From Oscheius tipulae (Eukaryota > Nematoda > Chromadorea > Rhabditida > Rhabditidae), in NCBI GenBank assembly GCA_037178975.1, contig JASJZH010000006.1:1302001-1366000 (forward strand): DNA of 64,000 bases. The letters run 5' to 3'. The notes under the pieces are model-generated. The model was not told the DNA's origin, ran no database searches, and saw only the letters and a list, made by a program, of their open reading frames with translations. A program made the position numbers and the translations under genes. Below are positions 36,858-47,700 of the stretch, piece after piece. Each line of letters opens with the position of its first letter. Positions within the stretch are counted from its first letter, which is position 1.

Positions 36858-37719
36858 TCTGCGGTACCTCTATCGGCCAGACAAACGTCAGACTAACTGG
36901 GCCTGTTGCCGACACTCGCGGTAGCAACTGGTGTCTCTTTTTGCCCTTCAACAGGCGCTGTCATTAGTGATAAGATTTTATTTCTACCGGTAGGCCTGGG
37001 TGAGCACGACTGGATAGTGCATATCGATTCAGTCGTCTGATGACAAAGAACAACAATATGTTCTGTTGAGGGATTAGCAGCCCTATTTTCAAAGTAAGGA
37101 CAAATTCAAAGCAGCAGAACAGTAGAGCAGATGCAGAGCCAGGTCATACAATGGGGGAACAAGTTGTCAAAGTCAGAATGAGAGTAGGCCACGTTGGCTA
37201 CACTCGGCAGAGCGTACGGTATCTTTTAAAATTTCCAGTGGAATTGTTGCTACACAACCAAGAACTATTGCTAGTTGAGAATTGGTAACGTGGAATAATA
37301 TTTGCCGTCTTAGAGTCAATTTCAATGGATTAGAAAATGACCTCTTGAATGCTGTGAATTGAAAAGAAATTGAGGAACTGAAAAAGTGGAAAATGGAAGA
37401 GAAAGAGAGATCGTTTCATTGGCATCATGCTTGGCCCAGACCTGTTTTTAATAAAAAAAAATAAGTGTCACTGCTTTGCAGCTCAATCTAAAGATGTATG
37501 AAATTCGCTTTCACAGACCTTGATAGACATTCGAAGATGGAAAAGGATAACTCATTACGTCACAAAATAGTCATAGCTTTATCAATTCATCTTCTTTACA
37601 AAATATGGGAGTGTGCGATAGAATGTGCGATTACATTGTTCTAGACTACGGTATCAGTTTTTCTCAAAGAAGACCACTAAATAAAACTTGTAGGAGACAC
37701 AATATGACCAGATTTTAGA
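36858..37719. other. intergenic, nothing seen
   Basis: About 860 bases between two minus-strand genes. No gene, repeat or clear site. Confidence 0.45.
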
Positions 37720-40700
37720 TTAATAGAGAGCAGTTCCTTCGTAGGAGTGTGATTGAACAGATCGAAGACCGGCAGGACTTCGGAGCACGGCAAGAAGAGG
37801 ATGAATGAGCTCCTGAAGCCCTCGGAAGAACCGCTCCAAACTGGCCATTCCGTGAGTGAAGAAGAGGTTGTGTTGAAGTTTAGTGATGCCCTTGGCTTCA
37901 GGGACAAAACCGATGTTATTCACCTGAATTTTTGCTTTTTTTTGAGGGAGAGTCTTTCAACCTTGTAGTATTCGACAAAAGCAATGTTAGCAAGAGCCAA
38001 AGAACGGATGGCCAGAGGCTGTGGTAGTGGCTCGGTGTGTGTGATGATGGGCAGGACGTTGGTCTTCAAGTCATCACCGAACATTCTCTTGACGGTAGCC
38101 AGTTCGTAGATGAAAGGCCAGCCCAGATTGTCTTCATCGTGCTTCAGAACAATGGAGATGGCATCAAGACGGAAAGCTCCAGCGTCGAAGAGTTCCTAAA
38201 TAAACTAAATAGGAATGTCATTAGGCATCTGTTGTCTGGTTTTGTCTGTTATGAAGAATTATAAGTTTTGTACAGGCTGATAGACTATAAGGGAGATCTC
38301 TTACTTGCTCAAACCAGGCCTTGATCAGATTCGAGACAGTCTTGTTGCCCTTCTCGTCGATAACACCGGGAGTATCGATGACAGTGACTGAGAAAGGAAG
38401 AATCGAGTTATTGATGACGTAAGCAGTCAATCCAACAGTCTTCTTGTGGTCATGGTCGAGAACAAAACTGGATATAAATTGTGATAGCCAGATGTTACAT
38501 CGTACCGGAAATCGTTCTCCTTCTTGACGTCATAAAGATAGTTCAGCATACTGTTCAGAGTCGACGTCTTTCCAGATCCGACGGGCCCGAAGAGAAGAAC
38601 ACACTTGTCGTCTTCAGTAGGAAGAGAATGTCCTCCAATCACGACCTTGTGGATCTTGGTATTCTTTGAGTAGCCTTGGACAGTTTCCATGTGGGGCACA
38701 ACGAGATTGAACTTTCCAACACGGCCGAGCTGAAAGATAAAAATAGGTTGCTATTATTCTATATTTAGTTAGGAAATGATTCAGGTGTTTTCGACCATCT
38801 CTAGCTTACCGAATGTCCATGACTGATCTGATACTGAGCAACCTCGCTGATTGTAGTTGGCTCCTCCTCGTAGATGGAAGTCTGGCTGACCACTAAACAC
38901 AAATCTGTTTGCAAAGAAGCTACTTACACTTTGCAGGAGTCACAGTGGTAGTAACGGTCGAGGATCGGCTATGGTTGTGGTGACCGTTCTGGTGGCTGAT
39001 ATGGCTGCTGAGGGGAACAGCAGAGCTGCTTGAATGACGGTGTCCACTGCCAACGTGTCCGGTAGAAGACTGAGAAGTCACACTGCTGCTACGCTGGTTG
39101 TAGCCGAAACGGTTTTCTACTTTCAGCTGAGCCTCCTTGGCCAGGTTCTGCTGCCGACGACGCTCGTTTTCGACTTCCATTCGTTCAATCTAGAAACATT
39201 TGACTTTGATTCGGTGCTAGTAACAATTGTTTCAATGGTTTCTGCCGAAAAAGTTCTATGAATGCAAACTGTTATGTAGTAAATAGCACTTTTCAGGAAT
39301 CGCTAACAGTTGTTTCCAAAAACAATTTTTTTTTTGGAGATATAGGGAATCGAACCCCAGACCTCTCCCATGCGAAGGGAGCGCTCTACCACTGAGCTAC
39401 ATCCCCACTCTTGACTCACCTAAATGGTCAGTCTATACGGCGCGTAATCAGTTCGGTAATTCGAACTGTAAATTTTGCTGAACTTGGTCAATTTTAAGGA
39501 ACAAAGTGTCAGTGATAGAGTTACGAATTGCTGAACACAGATGCACAAGGTATTACTAGTGGCCAAGGCGTCTAATGTTCTTAATGTATGTTTTGATCGA
39601 GCAGGACTAAATTTTTAGTCTTTCCCGTTTCGAAAAAAATGTCGATGTTACAATTGGATACAAACAAACAAAAGCGTTGGTTGAGAACCCTGCAAAAGGA
39701 TTTAGGTGTATTGTTCTTTGTCAACTCGTTTTGAAACGGCTACAAATAGGTGAAACATAAGACTTAATGCCTTCAATCTGTTTGTGAAAGGGATGTTGTT
39801 CTACCTGAGCAGCAAGTTGAGCCTGTTTCTTGTGAGCGTCAGCCACTTCTCTGTTGAGCTGTTGCAGTTTGTAGGTTCCGCCGGAATAAGGAGCAGACGA
39901 CTGCATTGGGGCGATGGGCTGGCTTTTGACAGCCTAAATCAATGTCATAATCAATGATTCTTATAAACTCTGACTCACAATCTTCTTTGGGCGATTATAA
40001 GCGACTTCGTTGTGATGAAGATCGATTTCCTGTCCCTGAAACATCAATTTTTTTTTGAAACCCAAAACTTACAGTGTAGTGATCGTGGTCATCGTGGACA
40101 TCGAAGCCACCGTAGCGAGTCTCGGCAGCTGAAGCCATACTGTCGAGAGTCAAGGCACGAGGACGGTGTCCCTGCTCTAGAAAAGCCCAAGGGTTTTGGA
40201 ACAGTAAGCAGTGCATGTGAAGGACGGACAGTGCCACAGTTAGAGAGAGGAAGACGAACTGCAGTGCGACAAGAGAAGTGTGATTCATAGGAAGCCGCGG
40301 GGAGAACAGAAAAGCAGTTTCCGTACACATTACTGACCTTTTACTTGAGGGTAAGGCAGATGGGCTGGCTCGAATCTGTCATGAATCTCGTCCTGATATT
40401 CGTAAAGCTCGTGCTGAAAGGTCTTGAATCTTCTGTATACCATATGTGGATCATCTACAGGTAAAAATTTGCGGATTTCATATTTCAAAGTATCGAACGG
40501 AAATACTATTTTGTATCATTGCAGAGTCGTAGGAGACTCACAAAACTATTATTCGATTTGGATTTAGAATTCATGAACAGCTGCGAGCTTTTCAGGAAAA
40601 GTTAACGATGTTCCTTGCCGTTACAAAACCACCGATCGCACGTTAAATTGAGTTCTTGAAACTAGAATAACTACAAACTACAATCTAAAACCCAAGATCT

Positions 40701-42910
40701 TGAATTTCCGAAGTTTCCGAAGAAAATTGCCAATCTTTTCTTTTGTCGCCACCAAAGAACATGCCTATAATGATAAAGATTAACACTTCTTATAATCCAC
40801 TTACGAATTTGGATTATAGGTGTTTCTGGAAAGTTTTAAGCAGTGAGAATTCTGTTTCATATAACTTTTTTAAGCTTTTTAAAACAACTTTAAATGCACT
40901 GCTTACTTTTGTTAGTTGCATACAACATCAGCTCTGGTCCCTAGTTCTTTGCAGGCTAGAAGCAAACGTGCCTTATCATTGCCAATAAACGGCATCATAT
41001 GTCGTGGCAGCAAAGCAAGACAAGATATTTCAGAACACAATTCGTTCATATGATTATAACTTTAGATAAAGGTATTTAAAGCAACAAGCATTTTTTACCA
41101 AACAGCTCAATTTCAGTCTTTCGGAAAAGTTTACGACCTTCTGCCTTAGTGCTATCAATGCGGCTCGTTTTGAGCAGAGGCTCCTCTCATGTTTGCACTC
41201 TTCTTCCTAGGTTGTCGCCTCATTTTTGGCGCCCTTTGCCATGAATCACGCTTCCCCTACACAAAAACACCAAACTTACATGGCCGTTAGCGCTTCCATT
41301 CAAGTTCAAAGCATTGAAGGAATCGTTGACAACATTGTTGGCAACGATATGGGCTCCCTAAACTGTTCGTTTTAATCGAAATTTATCCAACAAACATGAT
41401 GAGCCGAGTACTGGGAGTGCTTAGAAGCTTGAGAAGGAGCTCTGTAGGATTGCTCACTTGCAACAGAGTGACCGTCGGTGTCCTCTCCAGCCAGAGCATC
41501 GTCAATGTGTTGGATAGCAACATGATGATCGCCGTGGTGGACGTTATTGTGATGATGATGATGATGGCTGACATGGCTAGAAGGTGCCGAAGAGTTGTAT
41601 TGGACCTCGGGAAGACTGACAACACCGAAGATCTGAATATTTTTTGTAAGAGCTGCATCAAAGCATCTACTGCTTTAATGTTAGAAAAGCTATGTCATGT
41701 CGGTTTTGAAAAATGTTAAGCTGCTTCGACATGGTATTGGACCTAAACTGTTAACTTATCGATCAAGACACCCAAACGATTAAACGCGAGCAGTGGATTT
41801 TAGTACTGTCTAAACAGCTTGTGGACTTCTTTTCTTGCTTGTTGACGTTAACTCATTCCTTCCAAAAGCAACTCTTATACGAAACATACCGAGTCCATCA
41901 GTCCGTTGTCACTCGGAGCATAAGAAGGCTCGCGGGGAGCAGGGACGGGATGGACCATGACATGGGAGACGGGAACGTGGCTGTGCTCGTTTCTGACAGT
42001 TGAGACAGAAGTTGCCTGAAATGTGTGAGTTACAAATATACGATATCTTGTTCGCTAATGTTCAGTCTTCATGCAGTTTATACCATTTTAAAAACAGTTA
42101 GGTAGCTGGCTCTCGAGTCGTTGATCTAGTAGAGTCGACTGGGAAAATAATCCAAATCTATGGAAAGTTGTTTATGACATTTGACTTAGAATGGCAACGA
42201 ACAATTTATTCTCGAAAATCTTAGGACCAAAACATGTTGATCATCTTGTTTGCTACCGACATGAGTAATAACGCATTGCATGTTCATGAGAGACAGTCAA
42301 TATACAAAGGAAGGAAAAACTTTCCAAGAAAGAACATCTCTCCTATTTTAAAAGAAAAAAAAATGCCGATGTTACCGTCTGCAATTGGATACGAACAAAC
42401 AAAAGCGTTGTTTGAGAATCCTGCAGAAGAATTTAGGCCTAACCAGTTACTCACTCTGTTTTGAGCAATCGTCATGCAGCAAATTTCTGGTGTTATTTCC
42501 TAAGTTTGCAACAACCTCTCCACTCCTCAATCTTTCTTTAGATCTAAACCATTTTACCTGTGATCTCGGAACCTGGCTCGAGTGCTGAGCAGTGGAAGCA
42601 CGAGTTCTCGGCTCAGGAGGGATGTAAACATCCAAAACCGATTCAGGAGTAGGAGTGTATCCGGAAGATACATGGCTGGCGTAAACTGCAGACGACACGT
42701 GGCTAACATGGTGCGAGCCAGCATGCGAATCAGCACGATGTACCGACTCGGTGCGGTGATGGAAACTATCGTGTCTAGTCGGCTAAAATTGTTAGTACCA
42801 TTTAATGTTACAATCACGAATACCGCTATGTCCACATGGGTGGAAGCTTCGAGATTCGGAATAGCTCCGAAGATGTCATCCAAGTTAATGGTAGCTGGTT
42901 CAGTAGCCAT
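37720..42910 (-). CDS. P-loop GTPase (AIG1/septin-like) with His/Ser-rich N-terminus
   Basis: Sixteen exons join in one frame to 791 residues: 42824-42910, 42558-42782, 41890-42015, 41396-41632, 41280-41357, 41099-41144, 40338-40454, 40073-40176, 39979-40035, 39805-39933, 38928-39189, 38810-38892, 38506-38729, 38305-38467, 37962-38195 and 37720-37923. The first 250 residues are disordered and rich in His and Ser (six His in a row). Two charged helical segments follow ([38 protein letters not shown]). The GTPase domain starts near 530. It has G1 GPVGSGKT (about 565), [14 protein letters not shown]3 VIDTPGV (about 622) and a G4-like THTE. That order matches a GTPase group with DTPG switches related to AIG1 and septins. 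Cellular role unknown. The ATG lies two bases after a TTTCAG site, which suggests trans-splicing. The 46-nt exon is required to restore frame. Confidence 0.85.
39335..39406 (-). tRNA. tRNA-Ala (anticodon CGC)
   Basis: A 72-base cloverleaf folds fully. The acceptor strand is GGGGATG pairing with TATCTCC, then a D-arm (GCTC/GAGC with AGTGGTA). The anticodon stem is CTCCC/GGGAG with loop TTCGCAT. The variable loop has five bases, and the T-arm is TGGGG/CCCTA with TTCGATT. Anticodon CGC reads GCG codons. A boxes and B boxes are intact, and a T-run lies a few bases downstream on the same strand. The gene sits inside the intron 39190-39804 of the GTPase gene, in the same orientation. Confidence 0.95.
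39640..39710 (+). repeat. intronic repeat, copy 1
   Basis: About 70 bases matching 42362-42438 (AATTGGATAC.AACAAACAAA and following). Both copies lie in introns of the same GTPase gene, in the same orientation. Confidence 0.8.
40782..40824. repeat. imperfect inverted repeat in a GTPase intron
   Basis: AACAC..TTATAATCCA pairs with TGGATTATAGGTGTT across a short loop, with a small bulge. Confidence 0.75.
42362..42438 (+). repeat. intronic repeat, copy 2
   Basis: See 39640-39710. This copy lies in the intron 42016-42557 and carries a short insertion after GATGTTAC. Confidence 0.8.
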
Positions 42911-44701
42911 TACTGAAATGACAAAATTTTAATACAGTTCGATGAAGAAATTTTTATCGAAAGACAAGACTGGCGTGAAGAGAGACGAAATGCCCATAAA
43001 AAGGCGTATATTCCCATCAAGAGATCGATTCGTCTGACGATGGGAAAACTGTTCACTTATACGAACGCGCGCAAAAAAATCATAAGAAAAGAAAACTCGA
43101 AACAAATCAATCGGTCCCGGGACCAGTGCTCTTTATTCGCGAGAGTAGTCGCTCCTTATCAGGAGCCTGGTTGCCACGAAGGCGGACGCGGCGCCGCGTC
43201 GTCAAAGAATGACAACCCGGCTCAGAAAGGGGGAAGCGGAAACTTATAAAATTCGCAATTTTTGGAATGACAGCATTGTTATGACAAGTCAGATGCAAGA
43301 ACGGAAAAGAAAATAAACTTTTAAAAGTATACAGGTGCTGTAAGAACAACAGATGTACAGAAAAAATATCGTTGGGTTCCCTGGAAACCGAAGCTTTAAC
43401 TTTTGGATCTAATACAGGAAGTGGTAGTGTGGATACAGCATGGGTTTTCGGTATGAAAGAGGTTTTCGACTGTTGGATGAGGAACACAAACAAGTACTTC
43501 TGATGATTCACCACATTATATGTTTATAAGAAATGTTCTAGGTTAATGCCAAAATATTGATCACGAAAAAAAGGCGAGACCGTTGTGTTCTGCCCGTAGG
43601 CAGGACGCTTATCAACCGATGCCAAACAGATAATCCGAACGTCGCACCGAACTTTTTCGAACTTTGAGACAGTTTTCAGAAAGAACTAGAAACTTAAAGA
43701 ATGCATGAAGTAAGAGACTAACATTCTTGGAGCAGGGTTTTATGTTAGACCTCTGTTAACTTTTCAAGTACCAAATTTGTGCAACTTTGTCCATGATCTA
43801 CTTTTGTAGTTCTGCAGCTTCTAGTCGAGCTTCTAGTCTTCTTGTTAACAGCAAGAACAAAGCTATCTAAGCGACATATTCTCTCAAACTGAATTGTCAT
43901 GTTTCTTCTAAACCCACTGCCACAATGTAATCTACTTAAAACAGGGGTGTCAAGCCTTGCTCGGCAATATTGTTCTTACAACTACATCAGCCCACTATGT
44001 TTTCTGATTTGGAAAAGACGGCAGCCAAAAATGTATCAGCTAGGGCTGCTGGGTGTAAGGACTTGCGAAGATGTGAAGACGGAGAGGGTCGGACCATTGC
44101 GCTGCTATAGGTATAAATTAGAATGGCTAATCACGGACATTTATAGATTTCTAAACAAATCCAATTGAGTGGCAGGTCGGCCAAAACATAGACTCCGTTC
44201 TTGAAAAATGAAACTATAATGAAATGATGACTGATGAAAAACTACTATGGGGACACGGTAATGTCCCTTTTATCAGTTTGTAGGCCTTCAGTCAACAGTC
44301 AACCAGTCTCAACATTCCACAAGATTAGCTACCCAAAAACGGTTCGAAAGAGGAATTTGTCGATTCTTCTGGGAATCCCTCTAGACTTGTTTGCAAATCA
44401 TAAATTCTGTCCTTTTTTGTTAACAAAACTATAAACCGAATGTTTGCTTTGATTTGCTTTGAATTCACTGATTAGACAATAGCTGAAATTTATTCTTGGG
44501 TATCAAACATAGTAACACAATAATCAGTTTTTACCAAAAGAATATTAAAAATGAGCACCAGATTGCAATAAAAACCGTTAACGTCGGACCAGTATCAGTA
44601 TGACAAATGGGAATGGTAAAGGACAATTCGTCTTCAGAATAACTTTGCGTTAGTTAAGGTCTCTGCTATAATTGAGCTTCGACCCTAACTAACTCCTCTA
44701 G
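42911..44701. other. intergenic region upstream of the GTPase gene
   Basis: About 1.8 kb between two same-strand genes. The spacing is too large to suggest an operon. Open frames here look random. No repeat recognised. Confidence 0.45.
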
Positions 44702-47700
44702 TCATATGTGCCCATCTTCTGGATCCTTCTCTGGCTCAGGACGGTCCTTCTTCACATCGCCGTTCGGACCGTGACCATTCTGATCCCGCCTCTTGATTCG
44801 AGCATTTCGTGTTGTGTGCGTTTTGGTCTTTTTTAGACGACGAAAACAGTACTTGATTCCCAGCTGGCCGCAGTAGATAATCAGTTGGATGATGGAGATC
44901 AACGATGCTCCAGCAAAAAGAGAGAATTGACCTGTAAATTTGATCAGTTGTATCAAACTGGATCGAAGCTCCGAATGAATGCCGATCCGTTGTGCCGCTA
45001 CACGAGCAACTTTAAAGTCAGTCAAATCAGAGTGGTGCCATCTTTTTCTCGTGAACGGATGGCTTGGTCAATGCTTTCGAAGCAAAAGTGTACCGATAGG
45101 AGATTTAACATATTTTTAGACGAATAATTTTGACATAACTGGCCTACGTATACACCCACAGTACAGCTAGGGAGCTAGCTACACCCACTGTGGGCCATTG
45201 AAAAGCGAGATGGTAAGAAAATAATATTGTCTCTGCTCGAATAACGGACTTCTTTGCTGATTGGCAAGTGACTATCTCTTCCGAGTGTTTAGAAGAATTA
45301 TATATTTCATTTTGGCATAAATGAAAACCCTTTTTCATTGTTACTTACCTCCAATTTGAGCTATAACCGACTGAAGAGGCATGGCTATCACGTGCTTAAT
45401 CATGATGAAATCCAGCACAGTGAAGTATATCTGAAGCGGAATTTTCGTCTAACCAGATTACAACAGACCTCGAGCACTATTGTGGAATGTAGTTCGTCCC
45501 ATTCCGACTCATTAGCAACGAAGTATCGAGCCTAAAATATGCTGATAAGAAAACCCAAAAAGAGCAAATTGCGACAATCAGCTATATTGGATAGATTGAA
45601 CAGCAGAAGAAGTTTGTATTGAAAGTGATCATAGAGTGTTTAACTTGCTACAAGTGCCAAACACTTACCAGGGGAGAACTTTTGTCTTCGTTTTTCTGTA
45701 AAGGTTAAAAAGTTTTTGGCGACCTTGTAACGTTTTGTAAAATGTTAAAAAACAGCTAATCTCGGCTTTATTGAATCAATTTTCTTGCTAACTCTGACTT
45801 TGTGTTTCGGTTTCGGAGGAGATTAATAATACTCGCTTCAGGTCGTAGATAAATTTTAAACACAAGCCATACGGCTTAACGAGAGAAAATCTAATAGTAA
45901 GAACATACCGTCTGACTTGGAAACGTCGCATAACTGACAGATTTCGCATAATGCCAATACGAGCATGGTGCCTTGCACTTGGCCTTGCATGACTAAAATA
46001 CAAATTTTCACAAATTAGGATGGTGCTAACCTCAGACAAAGATTCATCGTCGTTTAGAAAGTCCAGATGGGCAGCAAAGCAGTGATAAAACTGTTTCGTT
46101 GTACAAATATCCGGCTTTCTTGGTCTACTAGCTGCGGCAAGAGAACAGTTGCAAATATCCTCAGCTTCTTTTGTTAAACAGTCCTGAGAACTTGGATTTT
46201 GGAAGTTTATAGATGAATTACTTCAAAACACCAAACTCGACTGTAGGAGCCGTCTGGATCAAGCTCGCACTCATACCGAGGAGGATCGTTCATGAACTCG
46301 TATCTTGTTGCTGTCAGTGGAATGATTGCATGAACACCTGAAAAATATTTTTTGAGCTTCTCTTCATGAGTTGGTTGCTTTTGTCACGAGCGGAAAGAAA
46401 CACGTGACCCAAAAAGGCCAAGAATACTTTTTGTGATCGGTATCTTGCGACATATTGTTCGTGAAGAATCATCGCAAGCCTCGGTTTTCAGCTCTCGTAT
46501 GTGATAAAAGGACTTAGAGAGAACCAAAAAGAGAAGAAAAATGGTCAGAAATAGCTATCTTTTGGTATTATAGAGCTTCACTCGCATATTTACAGCCCAA
46601 TTCCATTTCAATCTCTTTTTCCTTGGATATAATTTGTCCACATGAGTATAGAGTAGTTTTTTTTAACGCAATAAGAGCTACAAACGTCGACAAAAATCGG
46701 CATAATTCCATTTTCCTTCAAGCTTATAATAAAAATGGTTTGAACTGCCACGCGAAATACGGTAGATTCGCGCCAAAGTGTTTCGTAGCGAGACACTTGC
46801 TTTTATAGCGTTACTTTGTAAGTACAGAATGATGAGCATTTCGAATTGATCGTAATTGTTTAGTTGGAAAGTTTCACATAGTTAAGGTCGTATACTTTCT
46901 GTGTCAGTGAGCGTAATGTACATATACAAAATAGTTTGAACTATGAAACAGTTTTCTCCCAGAGATTTTTATTACTGCATAAAGCACAGTTGAGAAAAAC
47001 AAAACGCACAGTTGAAAAAAAAATCTGTATAGATCAAATTATGTTATTAGGTATAACAAGTCGGTATTTCAAGAGCTATTTTGGATCGGAAAAATCAGGA
47101 AGGTACTTCAGAATCTAACCGATTTGTGAAAATGATAGATATACCGTCTCACTGTTCAATGCTCACGTCCGAAAATAAACCATGCAAGTTATCACCAACT
47201 GTCAATTTTTCTACGCTCTCTCTTGTTCTTTGTTCAACAAAAGTCGGAAGTTTACCTGCCGGAATAAAAGTCAAGTCGTTGTCGATTCCCTTTCCTCTAG
47301 TTGCCAGCTTGAGTGCGATTCCATCGTTGAGCATCTGATTCGATCCCGCATGATACAGTTGTTTTGGTAGGCTGATGACGACCCGTTCACCATACCCGAA
47401 ACCGCTTGTGGTCTGCAACATTGAAATTTCGTCATTTTTTGAAACTTTGTCATGGAGCCAGGAAGCCATTATCAATCTTCTCATTCGAATTTATGACTCG
47501 CTTCTCAATTGATGGCTCTAAATCACTTGTCGTAAAACGCAACACATGAGCAGAGGGTAAAGGTTCGCCTTTTTGCTTGTATCTGGCGTCTTTTTTGAAA
47601 AAGTCAACGAAAAAGAGGCTTTCGAAGAGTTCAAATGTATCCTTAGTCTTTCCTTATCTTCAGTCTTGAAATTGTGCAACTATCGAAACAAGTTGCTCGG

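Noticed and set aside
41536-41570. ATG/CAT repeats as a microsatellite
   Set aside because: They encode the six-His run and neighbouring residues in the GTPase exon 41396-41632.
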